From the NCBI GenBank assembly GCA_001804785.1, contig MHBG01000111.1, positions 1-64,000 of the forward strand: DNA of 64,000 bases, given 5' to 3'. Position numbers and translations under genes: made by a program. This DNA comes from Lentisphaerae bacterium GWF2_45_14. Its GTDB lineage: Bacteria > Verrucomicrobiota > Lentisphaeria > Victivallales > GWF2-45-14. The notes under the pieces were generated by a model. It did no database searches and was not told the DNA's origin. It saw nothing but the letters and a program-made list of their open reading frames with translations. Positions 1 through 8,861 of this stretch are shown in pieces. Every line of letters starts with the position of its first letter. Position 1 is the stretch's first letter.

Positions 1-1
1 G

Positions 2-64
2 TTGTTCGCGATTGTCGCATTCATGATTCGTGACGTTTTACCTGGAGAAGAAAACGTTTTGTAG
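2..64 (+). CDS. C-terminal end of an unidentified upstream protein (partial)
   Basis: Frame 2 is the only forward frame open from the window edge. It reads LFAIVAFMIRDVLPGEENVL and stops at TAG 62-64. A hydrophobic stretch followed by a short polar tail could be the end of a membrane protein. The fragment is too short to assign to a family. The terminator at 282-304 has the right orientation to end this transcript. This could be chance, because only 20 codons are visible. Confidence 0.35.
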   Translation: MFAIVAFMIRDVLPGEENVL

Positions 65-108
65 TCCGGAACAACAACACAGGATCTCGAGGAAAAGCCA
101 ACCCACGT

Positions 109-163
109 AAGCTAATAAATATTAGAATTTATTGAGCTTGTAGCGCCAGAATGACTTTTGGCG
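109..163 (+). other. two strong adjacent hairpins in the nusA upstream region
   Basis: The intergenic stretch 65-349 has no ORF. It contains a 12-bp stem (109-120 with 127-139, one bulged G, loop ATTAGA), followed at once by an 8-bp stem (144-151 with 156-163, loop TGAC, one G-T pair). Neither has a T tract, so neither is an ordinary terminator. They could be part of a small RNA ending at the terminator 282-304, or 3' UTR structure of the upstream gene. I recognise no RNA family. Confidence 0.35.
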
Positions 164-281
164 GGACCATCGCATTACAGATATACCAAGATAAACTAAA
201 GTAAAAAAGCAGATAGAGTTGAAAAATTCCGGTTCTGACTTATATTAAGAAGTTTTATAATAAAAAACCGTTTTTCTGAAA

Positions 282-304
282 GTGGGTTTTTACCCGCTTT
301 TTTT
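282..304 (+). terminator. rho-independent terminator upstream of nusA
   Basis: A 6-bp stem (282-287 with 292-297, one G-T pair) with a TTTT loop is followed by seven T residues. It should end transcription from upstream, so the nusA operon probably starts from its own promoter. A TATAAT hexamer lies at 306-311, just after the T tract. Confidence 0.7.
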
Positions 305-305
305 G

Positions 306-311
306 TATAAT
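306..311 (+). promoter_or_regulatory. candidate -10 element of the nusA-infB operon
   Basis: A perfect TATAAT sits 39 nt before the nusA start. No good -35 is visible at 16-18 nt, because that region is the terminator stem, so the promoter call rests on the -10 and on position alone. Confidence 0.4.
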
Positions 312-349
312 GAACAACAAACACAGAGGGGACTGCCCGGGAGAAAATC

Positions 350-1591
350 ATGAACAGCGAACTTTTATCTATACTTGAGCATATCGAGCAGGAACGCGGG
401 ATAGACCGCGAAACTCTTGTAGATGCCGTGGAGCAAGCTCTTCTTTCAGCATCGCGGAAAAGCATACACCCCGCGAAGGACCTCGATGTGAAGGTTGACC
501 GGAACACGGGAGAAATAAGGGCTTGGGCGAGGCTGGAGGTTGTTGAAAGCAATCCGACTTCTGACCAACTCCTTATCGAACGCGCTCGCGAAAAATTTCC
601 GGATGTAAAGCCCGGCGATGTCGTAGACTGGGAAGTTACCCCGAAAAACTTCGGACGAATAGCAGCCCAGACCGCGAAACAGGCAATACTCCAGCAGCTA
701 CGCAAGGCGGAAAAAGCCATTGTCAAAGAGGAGTTCGAGGACAAAATAGGCGATATAGTCAATGGTACCGTGCGCCGCTTCGAGGCGGGAAACATCATTG
801 TGGATTTCATGAAGGCCGAGGGCATTATCACTCCCAGGGAAAAAATTCCGGGCGAGCAGTATATGCAGGGCGACAGGATAAGCGCGCTCCTTCTGAAAGT
901 CGAAACCATTGGTTCAGGGCCCAGTCTGATACTTTCGAGAGCCCATCCGGATTTTGTGAGAAGACTTTTCGAAAGGGAAGTTACCGAGATTCATGACGGC
1001 GTTGTGGAGATAGTCGCAATCGCACGCGAGGCTGGAAACCGTACAAAAATAGCAGTGGTAAGCAACGATCCGAGAATCGACCCGATAGGCGCATGCGTCG
1101 GGATGCGCGGGATGCGCGTCAAAAACATTACCAATGAACTCGGCGGTGAAAGAGTTGACATAATCAAATATGAAGAGGATATCAGAGCCTACGCCGCAAG
1201 CGCGATTCAGCCGGCGAAACCTTCTCTTATAGATGTTATAGAAAGCGAAAGGACTGTAAATATCTATGTGGCTGCCGATCAGACAAGCCGCGCTTACGGG
1301 AAAAAAGCGCAAAACGTCAGGCTCTGCGCCAAGCTGATAGGATGGAATGTCAACATCCTGGTTGAAGATTCAGTCAAAGTGGAGTCTTTCGAGGAAAAAC
1401 TCCAGCGTACCATAGCCCATCTTTCTGAAGCCCTTGAACTTGATGAGGAGCTGGTAGGCAGAATAGTACGGGGCGGCTATGTGTCCATTGAAGGACTCAA
1501 AGGCGCCTCCATGGAAGACCTTATGGCGCTTGACGGAGTTTCCGAAGAAGACGCCGACAGGGTCATGGCCGTTCTAAATTCATTAGGGTAA
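350..1591 (+). CDS. nusA: transcription termination/antitermination factor NusA
   Basis: NusA binds RNA polymerase and nascent RNA and modulates pausing, termination and rRNA antitermination. The 413-residue protein has the expected order: N-terminal polymerase-binding domain (about 1-125), S1 domain (about 132-198, starting near KIGDIVNGTVRRF), tandem KH region (about 205-345, containing CVGMRGMRVKNI), and a short helix-hairpin-helix tail (about 365-413). It lacks the full pair of acidic repeats of the longer E. coli protein, as in many bacteria. The start is supported by a GGGAG ribosome site 6 nt upstream. It is the first gene of the operon and infB follows after 23 nt. No rimP lies directly upstream. 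Confidence 0.97.
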   Translation: MNSELLSILEHIEQERGIDRETLVDAVEQALLSASRKSIHPAKDLDVKVDRNTGEIRAWARLEVVESNPTSDQLLIERAREKFPDVKPGDVVDWEVTPKNFGRIAAQTAKQAILQQLRKAEKAIVKEEFEDKIGDIVNGTVRRFEAGNIIVDFMKAEGIITPREKIPGEQYMQGDRISALLLKVETIGSGPSLILSRAHPDFVRRLFEREVTEIHDGVVEIVAIAREAGNRTKIAVVSNDPRIDPIGACVGMRGMRVKNITNELGGERVDIIKYEEDIRAYAASAIQPAKPSLIDVIESERTVNIYVAADQTSRAYGKKAQNVRLCAKLIGWNVNILVEDSVKVESFEEKLQRTIAHLSEALELDEELVGRIVRGGYVSIEGLKGASMEDLMALDGVSEEDADRVMAVLNSLG

Positions 1592-1614
1592 ACATTTTTT
1601 GCAGGATAGACAAA

Positions 1615-3828
1615 GTGGATAAAGTAAAGAAAATAAAAGTAAAAAGCATTGCTGAAGAATACGGCGTGACACCGAAAGAAATAGTCAGCGCGCTTCAGTC
1701 GCAGGGAGTGGAAGTAAGCAACGCTGCCAGTTCCGTTACCGAGGAGACACTGGCGCACGTCAAGGGGTACCTCGAAAAGGTTTTTAACAAGACGAAAGCC
1801 CCGGCATCAGCACCGACACCGGCGACAAAGTCGACACCGGCACCGGCGACAAAGTCGACACCGGCTCAAGTTTCCAAAAAGAAGCCGACATCTGAAAAAA
1901 TAAAAAAAGCGGCCCCGGCCAAGTCACATACTCATACGAAAGCCCCGGCCCCCGCATCGGCACCAGCACCAGCACCAGCACCAGCACCAGCACCAGCACC
2001 AGCACCAGCACCAGCACCAGCACCAGTTTCTGAAATCAGCGGAGAAGTACATATTAAAACTCCGATCGTTGTGAAAACACTGGGCGAGGCCATTGGCAGA
2101 AGACCAAATGAAATCATCAGCAAATTGATGTCAATGAATATCCTTGCCAGCATAAACCAGGCTCTTGAGCCGGATATAGCGATTAAAGTGTCGGAGTCCC
2201 TTGGCATAACTCTATTGGTCGACCGCAGAGAAAAAGAAGAGCATATCAAGCACGTCCAGGAAGAGTATCAGCATGCCCAGGAAGAGGAAGAAAAAGTAAA
2301 AGATAAAGCGCATGACCTTATTGCAAGGCCGCCTGTCGTAACCTTTCTTGGCCATGTAGACCACGGCAAGACATCACTTCAGGATAAAATGCGTTCAACC
2401 GACATAGTTGGCGGCGAAGCGGGTGGAATTACGCAGCACATCGGCGCATCAGTTATCAACGCCAATGGCAGGCAAATAACATTCATTGACACACCCGGAC
2501 ACGAGGCGTTCACCCAGATGCGTGCTCGCGGTGCCAAAGTTACCGATATAGCGATTCTCGTTGTCGCGGCGGATGACGGTTTTATGCCTCAGACCATAGA
2601 AGCGCTTAACCACGCGAAGGCGGCAGGCGTCCCAATAATCGTAGCTGTTAATAAAATGGACCTTCCCGGAGCGAATGTCGACAGGATATTGCGCCAGATG
2701 CAGGAAAATGGACTAATGTCTGAAGACTGGGGTGGCGAAATAGGTGCCGTCAGAGTTTCCGCCAAAACCGGTGAAGGCATGAATGACCTTCTTGAGCGAA
2801 TCCTTCTCGAATCCGAAATGCTTGAACTTAAGGCCAACCCGAAACGCCCCGCAGAGGGAACAGTCCTCGAAGCCCAGCTCGAACAGGGGCTAGGCCCAAC
2901 GGCAAGTGTACTTGTTCAGAATGGGACATTGCACGTCGGCGACGCGGTTCTTTGCGGTGAATACTATGGCAGGGTCAAGGCGATGATTGATGCCAGAGGC
3001 GCCAGAATTAAATCGGCGGGTCCCAGTACTCCCGTTAAGCTCGTCGGGCTTTCAGGCGCACCGGCGGCCGGGTCAGTCCTTACTGTCTGCAAGAGCGAAA
3101 AAGAAGCCAGGGAAATGGCTGAGCAGCTTGCCTCGGCATCGAGGGAAACCAATCTTCAGAGGACATCCGGCGCAACGCTGGAAGACCTTTTTAGTCAAAT
3201 CAAGATCGAGCAGCGTAACGAACTCAGGCTCGTCATCAAGGCGGATGTGCGTGGTTCAGCCGAGGCCATTGTAGATGCTCTTGCGAAATTGCCGTCGGAC
3301 AAGATCAAGGTCGAAGTAGTAATGTCTGGCGTAGGCGCTATAATTGAGAACGATGTTATGCTTGCCTCCGCCTCAAGTGCGATTGTTGCCGGCTTTCATG
3401 TCAGGGTCAATCCCGGCGTGAATACACTTGCCAAGCGTGAAAAGGTCGAAATAAGGCTATATACCATCATATATGAACTTATCGAGGACATAAAGGACGC
3501 CATGACGGGACGCCTTGCTCCCGAAAAACGTGAAAAACCACAGGGGAACGCTAAGATTCTCAAGATTTTCAGCGTATCCAAAGGTCCGAAGGTCTGCGGT
3601 TGCATGGTCGAACATGGTTACGTCAGGACTGGCTCCAAGGCCAGGGTCTTCAGAAATAATGAGCTTATATTCAACGGTGAAGTCGCATCGCTGCGCCGCT
3701 TCCAGGACGATGTCAAGGAAGTACGCCAAGGCCTCGAGTGCGGGATAAGGTTAGACAATTTCATGGATTTCACCGAAGGCGATATAATAAACTTCTACGA
3801 GATAGAAATAAAAAAGGCCACGTTGTAA
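1615..3828 (+). CDS. infB: translation initiation factor IF-2
   Basis: IF-2 is the GTPase that brings initiator tRNA to the 30S subunit and promotes subunit joining. The start is GTG, with AGGA about 8 nt upstream. In the 737 residues, an IF2-N module lies at about 5-50 and a second at about 150-200. The GTPase motifs are GHVDHGKT (246-253), DTPGHE (from 292) and NKMD (from 346), followed by the beta-barrel and C-terminal initiator-tRNA-binding domains. Between the N modules is a low-complexity linker: an 8-residue TPATKSTPA-type duplication and then an Ala-Pro run coded by eleven GCACCA copies. It sits between nusA and rbfA, as in most bacteria. Confidence 0.98.
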   Translation: MDKVKKIKVKSIAEEYGVTPKEIVSALQSQGVEVSNAASSVTEETLAHVKGYLEKVFNKTKAPASAPTPATKSTPAPATKSTPAQVSKKKPTSEKIKKAAPAKSHTHTKAPAPASAPAPAPAPAPAPAPAPAPAPAPVSEISGEVHIKTPIVVKTLGEAIGRRPNEIISKLMSMNILASINQALEPDIAIKVSESLGITLLVDRREKEEHIKHVQEEYQHAQEEEEKVKDKAHDLIARPPVVTFLGHVDHGKTSLQDKMRSTDIVGGEAGGITQHIGASVINANGRQITFIDTPGHEAFTQMRARGAKVTDIAILVVAADDGFMPQTIEALNHAKAAGVPIIVAVNKMDLPGANVDRILRQMQENGLMSEDWGGEIGAVRVSAKTGEGMNDLLERILLESEMLELKANPKRPAEGTVLEAQLEQGLGPTASVLVQNGTLHVGDAVLCGEYYGRVKAMIDARGARIKSAGPSTPVKLVGLSGAPAAGSVLTVCKSEKEAREMAEQLASASRETNLQRTSGATLEDLFSQIKIEQRNELRLVIKADVRGSAEAIVDALAKLPSDKIKVEVVMSGVGAIIENDVMLASASSAIVAGFHVRVNPGVNTLAKREKVEIRLYTIIYELIEDIKDAMTGRLAPEKREKPQGNAKILKIFSVSKGPKVCGCMVEHGYVRTGSKARVFRNNELIFNGEVASLRRFQDDVKEVRQGLECGIRLDNFMDFTEGDIINFYEIEIKKATL
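1960..2025 (+). repeat. (GCACCA)11 microsatellite inside infB
   Basis: Eleven uninterrupted 6-bp units encode an Ala-Pro linker in IF-2. A 24-bp near-tandem duplication coding TPATKSTP lies just upstream (about 1812-1866). Units are whole codons, so copy-number change would alter linker length without a frameshift. Confidence 0.95.
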
Positions 3829-3831
3829 GCC

Positions 3832-4197
3832 ATGCCTGCCCCCGATAGAATGGTAAGGGTCAACGAGATACTCAAACGGGAAATCGCTGACCTTTTAGAG
3901 AAGGAAAAGTTAATGGACGGCGAGTACCTCGTCTCCGTTACCGGCGTAAGCACGTCCCCTAATCTCAGAAACGCCTTTGTGGGAATAAGTGTCTTGGGCG
4001 GAAATGAACAAATCGAAAGAGACATTCTGCGTTCTCTCTACAAGCGCAGAAAAGAGCTCCAGAGAATAATAGCGCATGACCTGAAACTCAAGTATACTCC
4101 TGTGCTTCACTTTAAGACAGACAGGAACATCGAGGCCGGTGACAAGGTGCTCCAAATCTTGAAGGGACTTGAGAATGACGAAACACACGATTCCTGA
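3832..4197 (+). CDS. rbfA: 30S ribosome-binding factor RbfA
   Basis: RbfA is a small cold-shock-associated protein that helps late maturation of the 30S subunit and the 5' end of 16S rRNA. At 121 residues it has normal length. The N-terminus (RMVRVNEILKREIADLLEKE) and the HDLKLKYTPVLHFKTD segment match the family's KH-like fold. The ATG lies 3 nt after the infB stop, so translation is probably coupled. The 3' end overlaps the next gene by 23 nt. Confidence 0.95.
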   Translation: MPAPDRMVRVNEILKREIADLLEKEKLMDGEYLVSVTGVSTSPNLRNAFVGISVLGGNEQIERDILRSLYKRRKELQRIIAHDLKLKYTPVLHFKTDRNIEAGDKVLQILKGLENDETHDS

Positions 4198-5176
4198 CAT
4201 AGCTTCCTTTATCAGAGAAAACAAGAGTTTTCTAATCGTTACACATGCCAATCCTGACGGAGATGCCATCGGGTCCTCGTTCGCGATGCTTAACTTTCTG
4301 CGTGAAAACGGAAAAGAGGCTGAGGCGCTTCTCCCCGAAGACCTTCCCCTTAATTACAGGGAATTTGTGACGGGTGATTTTGCGGCGTCAATGACGAAGG
4401 ACAAGATAAATACTTTTGGCGCCTGTCTTTGCATCGATGTTTCCACTGCCGAACGCATTGCGCTCGGTGCGGTGCTTTCGAGAAATGATATAAGTATTCC
4501 GCTTGTCAATATAGACCATCATCCCGACAATACGCTTTTCGGCGATGTTAATCTTGTCGATTCCGGTTCCGCCGCGGCAGCCGCGATAGTTTTTAATACG
4601 GCTTGCGCGATAAAAGACTTTAAAATATCACCGAAGACCGCCACGCTTATGCTTCTTGGCATCGTGATGGATACCGGTTGTTTCAGGTTTGACAATACAT
4701 CCCCGTGCGCCCTCCGTGATGCTGCGTCGCTTATTGAGCTTGGCGCCTCTTATTCAAGAATAATCAATGCTATGTATTTCACAAGGCCGCTCGCATATCT
4801 CAAGTTTGGAGCGGAGGCAATCCTTGACTATATGAATACCGCATGCGATGGGAAGTTCGCATGGATATCGATAGAAGACCAGCTCCTCGAAAAATATTCC
4901 GTCAAACTCAAGGATATCGAGGGCATTATCGATTCAGCAAGAAGCATTGACAGTGCCGTAGTAGCCGGAATCATTTATCGAAAAAATGACGGCTTCAAAA
5001 TATCGCTCCGTTCTAAGAATCCCTCCGTTTCCGTTGGAAGGATTGCTAGAAAAATAAAAGGCGGAGGACACGAGATGGCCGCAGGCGCTTTTATCCAGGA
5101 AAAAAATAAAAAAGAAGCTGAACGCATTCTGGTTGAACTCGTTCAGGAAGAACTCAAAACGTCAGGTATTCTATAA
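4175..5176 (+). CDS. nrnA: DHH-family phosphoesterase, NrnA-type oligoribonuclease/pAp phosphatase
   Basis: NrnA-type enzymes degrade nanoRNAs of two to five nucleotides and dephosphorylate pAp. The 333-residue protein has the DHH motifs in order: THANPDGDAIGS, CIDVS, IDHHPDN, and then the DHHA1 domain ending in GGGHEMAAGAF. A TTG lies in frame at 4169, but ATG 4175 is preferred because GAAGGGA (4161-4167) is 7 nt before it. The gene overlaps rbfA by 23 nt and truB by 1 nt. An rbfA-nrnA-truB order is common in bacteria. Confidence 0.92.
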   Translation: MTKHTIPDIASFIRENKSFLIVTHANPDGDAIGSSFAMLNFLRENGKEAEALLPEDLPLNYREFVTGDFAASMTKDKINTFGACLCIDVSTAERIALGAVLSRNDISIPLVNIDHHPDNTLFGDVNLVDSGSAAAAAIVFNTACAIKDFKISPKTATLMLLGIVMDTGCFRFDNTSPCALRDAASLIELGASYSRIINAMYFTRPLAYLKFGAEAILDYMNTACDGKFAWISIEDQLLEKYSVKLKDIEGIIDSARSIDSAVVAGIIYRKNDGFKISLRSKNPSVSVGRIARKIKGGGHEMAAGAFIQEKNKKEAERILVELVQEELKTSGIL

Positions 5177-5949
5177 TGCGCAGAAATGGAAAATTCAATT
5201 CCGGAAAACACGGGCTTTCCCCCTTTCAGCAGAGCGGGGTATTGCTCGTCGATAAACCCAAAGAGTGGACAAGCTTCGATGTCGTCAATTTTGTCAGAAG
5301 CAGGTTCAATATCCCCAAGACAGGACACTGCGGCACTCTCGACCCCGCCGCCACCGGCTTGCTTGTGCTGGTACTCGGGAGATTTACAAAACTCAGCCAG
5401 AAATTCAGCGGAGAGGACAAGGTTTATGACGCGAGTATTCTGCTCGGAACTGAAACAGATTCCCAGGATATGGACGGTAAAATAATCCGCACTGCTGACC
5501 CGTCAGGCGTCACCGAAAAACAGCTCCGCGACACGTTTAATGAATTTATCGGAGAACAGCAGCAGATCCCCCCAATGGTTTCAGCTGTAAAGATTGACGG
5601 GAAAAAACTTTACGAGCTTGCTCGCAAGGGCGAGGAAATCGAACGCGACCCCAAAGATATCACGATTTACTCCCTGGACGTGAAAAGTGTTAACTTGCCC
5701 TATGCCGACTTCTCCGTGCACTGTTCGAAGGGGACATACATCCGCACGCTCTGCTCCGATATAGGCAGCAGGCTTGGATGCGGTGCTGTGCTTAACGGAC
5801 TTAAGAGAACTTCCAGCGGCAGTTTTATGCTTTCCGATGCCGTTTCGGTAGAAACTCTTAAAGAGTGGGAGCAGCCTGAGCTCGAAGCATATCTTTCTGA
5901 TTTTCTTTACCGTAAAATAAGTTCTAACCCCCAGTTTTCATCCATTTGA
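5176..5949 (+). CDS. truB: tRNA pseudouridine(55) synthase TruB
   Basis: TruB makes pseudouridine 55 in the T loop of tRNAs. The 257-residue protein has the opening VDKPKEWTSFDVVNFVR and the catalytic motif GHCGTLDPAATGLL, with the nucleophilic Asp. RTLCSDIGSRLGCGA follows near the C-terminus. Its ATG shares one base with the nrnA stop (TAATG). A ribF gene often follows truB but is not present here. Confidence 0.96.
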   Translation: MRRNGKFNSGKHGLSPFQQSGVLLVDKPKEWTSFDVVNFVRSRFNIPKTGHCGTLDPAATGLLVLVLGRFTKLSQKFSGEDKVYDASILLGTETDSQDMDGKIIRTADPSGVTEKQLRDTFNEFIGEQQQIPPMVSAVKIDGKKLYELARKGEEIERDPKDITIYSLDVKSVNLPYADFSVHCSKGTYIRTLCSDIGSRLGCGAVLNGLKRTSSGSFMLSDAVSVETLKEWEQPELEAYLSDFLYRKISSNPQFSSI

Positions 5950-5973
5950 TAAATCAAGGAGCCGTCCGTCAAA

Positions 5974-7410
5974 ATGCCTTACGACTTTCATAAATTCGAA
6001 GAAGCCTCAATGGATTTCGCACGCCGTGCGGAAGGAACATTTTCAGTCTCCGATTCTGTCAGGGTGCTTTCCGGAATTGTCGGGGCAAGTCCCGACGACG
6101 AAGCCGAGCTTTTGCGTGAAGCAAGAGCCGTGTTTGAATCATGTCCCGACCTTTTTCCTACTGAAGACCCCGATATTTACGAGCCCCAAAACGGCTTTTT
6201 TAACGGTGCATCATTTCTTGTAACACCCACTGAATATGAAATTCAAAACGGCATACTCTTTCCGGGTCACCGCTTTGCCCCCTTCTGCAGCCAGGCAATT
6301 TTTCCCTCCGAGGCTTCCATCTCGGCAGGCAGAGAAAAAATAGTTCCGCGCGAGTATAAGGCGAAGTACGCCGATGTCATTATGTACCACAGCCTTATAG
6401 GTGTCTATGAAATGCTTGATTTTTTTGTGGCAGATCATCCCGACAATTTCACAATAGTGGATTCCGATGATAAAAAAGGCGATGTGACCCTTACCGTGTT
6501 TGACATGAAAAAGGCCTATAGCGCAAACTCTGTAAAACCTGGCGACGCGTTTCTTATGAAAATCGAAAACTGGGCGGAAGGCCGTTTCAGCTTTTCATAT
6601 CTTTCTCTTAAAGACCGTGATGTCAAAGAGAAAAAAGACTGGGTGACGAAACTTGAAAAAGCCCTTGGAAGTGTTTTCGACAGGTTCGGCAACTACCTCG
6701 AAATATCCGAGCAGTTCGCACAGTCGTTTCATATCGATAAGTCTCTCATTAAAAAGCCAGCCGCAAGTCTCGATGAATTTATATATATGACAGAAAAAGT
6801 CCAGATAATACTCATGGGAAGCCAGACAGTCCTCGGTCCCGCCGAGGGTGACAGCTCCGACGAGTCTGACCCGGAACTTCCCGAAAATGTCATGGTCTCG
6901 ACCGGCAAAACCTCTTCGCTTGAAGAAATCCTCAATGAACTCGGCTGCCCTCTCAAACCCATTGAAATAGAATCTTATATGCTTGACGAGCTTTATAATG
7001 CAGGTACCTCCTTTCAGGCATTTTTCGAGCGTTGTTTTTCCGGAGGGACACTCAACTTTGCCGATGACGCTCAGGAGGCCGTTTTTATGAACTATATGGA
7101 AGACCTGTGGGAGCGGCGCGGCGAAATTTATAACAGGTTCGACGATGATAAAAAAGGACTTGTCCGCGCTAAAGTCCTTGAGATAGTGGAAGAGAGAAAT
7201 TCGTGGCTCACCGGAATGAAAGACGATGCCGCGGAGCAGGAATCATTCAAAAAGAAGATTGAGACCCTTGCCGAATCGTCCGCACGGCTCCGCAAACTTC
7301 TTGAAATGCTTAATTCCGAAGACTATGCGATAGATGATGTCGAAATGCAGAATATACTCGATGCCGTAGAGGACATGGCGGATACGCAGCATGGCGTCAT
7401 AGATCCTTGA
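5974..7410 (+). CDS. conserved-looking protein of unknown function, last gene of the translation operon
   Basis: I do not recognise this 478-residue protein. It begins 24 nt after truB behind AAGGAG, so it is very probably cotranscribed with nusA-truB. The sequence is acidic, without a signal peptide or membrane segment, and therefore probably cytoplasmic. Residues of about 1-270 look globular, with several Phe/Tyr-rich segments (HRFAPFCSQ, ENWAEGRFSFSYLS). A Ser/Asp-rich linker lies near 290-300, and the last 100 residues look helical and charged, with possible coiled coil. Codon use resembles its neighbours. Its position hints at a role in RNA or ribosome biology, but that is inference only. 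Confidence 0.85.
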   Translation: MPYDFHKFEEASMDFARRAEGTFSVSDSVRVLSGIVGASPDDEAELLREARAVFESCPDLFPTEDPDIYEPQNGFFNGASFLVTPTEYEIQNGILFPGHRFAPFCSQAIFPSEASISAGREKIVPREYKAKYADVIMYHSLIGVYEMLDFFVADHPDNFTIVDSDDKKGDVTLTVFDMKKAYSANSVKPGDAFLMKIENWAEGRFSFSYLSLKDRDVKEKKDWVTKLEKALGSVFDRFGNYLEISEQFAQSFHIDKSLIKKPAASLDEFIYMTEKVQIILMGSQTVLGPAEGDSSDESDPELPENVMVSTGKTSSLEEILNELGCPLKPIEIESYMLDELYNAGTSFQAFFERCFSGGTLNFADDAQEAVFMNYMEDLWERRGEIYNRFDDDKKGLVRAKVLEIVEERNSWLTGMKDDAAEQESFKKKIETLAESSARLRKLLEMLNSEDYAIDDVEMQNILDAVEDMADTQHGVIDP

Positions 7411-7437
7411 GTCTTTCTCCCTTTACTCGTCCGCTAG

Positions 7438-7630
7438 TCATTTAACAACCGAACAGACTCCAGAAACGCTGATTGCCATCTTCGGATAGTTAATTCTGTC
7501 CCAGTTATCCTCGCTTACGGCAGTCTGTTGCCGACTTATGAGTTTCCATGAGCCAAGAAGATTCCCGGCTAACGCTATGAAGGTTCCTGTCACGGGATAA
7601 AAAAGACCCGTCTTGCGATGGGCCTTTAAG
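7438..7630 (-). other. open reading frame without clear start, possible gene remnant
   Basis: The reverse strand is open from about 7630 to a TGA at 7438-7440. It reads HLKAHRKTGLFYPVTGTF, then ALAGNLLGSWKLI and ends in VSGVCSVVK. The composition is protein-like with a hydrophobic middle. There is no ATG; a GTG near 7594 has no clear ribosome site, and the frame runs through the terminator of the neighbouring gene. It may be a decayed gene fragment. I see nothing else in 7411-7598. Confidence 0.25.
7599..7627 (-). terminator. rho-independent terminator of the 7663-7941 gene
   Basis: On the reverse strand, AAAGGCCC (7627-7620) pairs with GGGTCTTT (7609-7602). A GCAA tetraloop sits on two extra pairs, and a run of T follows. 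It lies 36 nt after the stop codon. Confidence 0.75.
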
Positions 7631-7662
7631 TGTCAGACGCATATATTTTCAGTAATAGAAGT

Positions 7663-7941
7663 TTATGATAGGCATGAACGGGATGGGGTGTAGAGGAACG
7701 AGGGTTCAAGCCCACAGACCCTGCCTTCGCCGTCGACCAAAGGGGCGCCGAGTTTGAGTCCGTAGACGTTGGAGTACTTTGTCGAGCCGGGAACTCCCGG
7801 AAGGAAGCCGATCTGGAAGAATGTCCAGTCGCTTGCCGGTTTAGGTGTTACGGTTTTTTCCGCGGCGGCCGTGGTATTCTGCGCCGTCATGATTGTGCAT
7901 GAGACGAGAAACGCGGCCATGCATGAGAGCATTTTTTTCAT
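7663..7941 (-). CDS. short exported protein, resembles one truncated unit of LA_2272-type surface repeats
   Basis: The 92-residue protein starts with a signal peptide (MKKMLSCMAAFLVSCTIMTAQ, cleavage near 20-27) and has a good ribosome site (AAGGGG). The mature part reads WTFFQIGFLPGVPG, SNVYGLKLGAPLVDG and GLEPSFLY. These recall the repeating Gly-Leu units of LA_2272-family surface proteins common in this bacterial group. The assignment is from memory of the motif style. Only about one unit is present before the stop, and the last residues (TPSRSCLS) depart from the pattern, so it may be truncated. The terminator just downstream suggests that it is still expressed. Confidence 0.6.
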   Translation of the reverse strand: MKKMLSCMAAFLVSCTIMTAQNTTAAAEKTVTPKPASDWTFFQIGFLPGVPGSTKYSNVYGLKLGAPLVDGEGRVCGLEPSFLYTPSRSCLS

Positions 7942-8011
7942 GATAATAGCCCCTTTTGTAGGTTTATAGGTTGGAGTTTTACAAGAGCATTTCTATTTAG
8001 GAATGCAATAA

Positions 8012-8737
8012 TTACGAATTTTTTACGACTGTCGCAATCGATGTATCGCCCGCAAGGACTTTCTCGAGACTTGCCGGATCGGAGAAATTGAAAACGATTA
8101 TGGGCAGATTATTGTCACTGCACATCGAGAATGCCGTTGAGTCCATTACCTTGAGCTTTCTTGAGAGGGCCTCGGTAAATGTAATCGTTTCAAATCGTTT
8201 GGCTTCAGGGTTTTTGAATGGATCGTCCGTGTACACGCCGTCTACCTTCGTTGCCTTCAGAACGGCTTCGCAGCTTGTTTCAAGAGCCCTTAAACTGGCA
8301 GTCGTATCGGTTGTGAAGAAGGGGCTTCCGGTGCCGCCCGCAAAGATAACAATCCTGCCTTTTTCGAGATGTTTTATGGCGCTTATGTGGTCGAATGCCT
8401 CGGCAATAGGGTTCATGGGGATGGAAGTCTGGAGTACGGCATCGATTCCGGCCGATTTGAAGGCTTCGCGCAGGCAAAGTCCGTTCATTACGGTGCCGAG
8501 CATTCCCATATAGTCGGCGCTGACCCGGTCTAGTCCCCATGATTTGCCGTTCACCCCGCGCCAGATATTGCCCGCCCCGACGACGAGCGCGATTTCGACC
8601 CCGGACTTCGCCGCGCGTCCTATTCTCTCGGTTATTGCGGACACTGCTGCTGAGTCGTAACCGTGTTCCAGCGTTCCTTTGAGTGCTTCTCCGCTGATTT
8701 TGAGAAGCACCCGCTTGTAGATATACTTTGAAGACAT
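8012..8737 (-). CDS. pyrH: UMP kinase
   Basis: PyrH phosphorylates UMP to UDP with ATP in pyrimidine nucleotide synthesis and is a hexameric amino acid kinase-fold enzyme. The 241 residues are standard length. They show KRVLLKISGEAL at the N-terminus, VVGAGNIWRG, the UMP-binding DYMGMLGTVMNGL, and TKVDGVYTDDP near the C-terminus. The start is supported by GAGGG about 8 nt upstream. No frr or tsf is adjacent, unlike the usual tsf-pyrH-frr order. It is divergent from the oxidoreductase at 8862. Confidence 0.96.
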   Translation of the reverse strand: MSSKYIYKRVLLKISGEALKGTLEHGYDSAAVSAITERIGRAAKSGVEIALVVGAGNIWRGVNGKSWGLDRVSADYMGMLGTVMNGLCLREAFKSAGIDAVLQTSIPMNPIAEAFDHISAIKHLEKGRIVIFAGGTGSPFFTTDTTASLRALETSCEAVLKATKVDGVYTDDPFKNPEAKRFETITFTEALSRKLKVMDSTAFSMCSDNNLPIIVFNFSDPASLEKVLAGDTSIATVVKNS

Positions 8738-8861
8738 GGCAAACCCTCATTTTAATTAAAGTGAAAGGCAATTAATGTATTTTAGGAAATTACTTATATA
8801 TTATTCAGCAATTTCAAAATTTCTATCCCCGGAACGGGATATTTTTTCAAGGAGCCTGAAA

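Noticed and set aside
1-75. GTTGTTC/GAACAAC and ACGTTTT/AAAACGT nested arms, suggesting the 3' part of a structural RNA or an integron attC site
   Set aside because: The same bases form the only open forward frame ending at 62-64, no tmRNA, RNase P or SRP signature is present, and the R box motifs of attC are missing.
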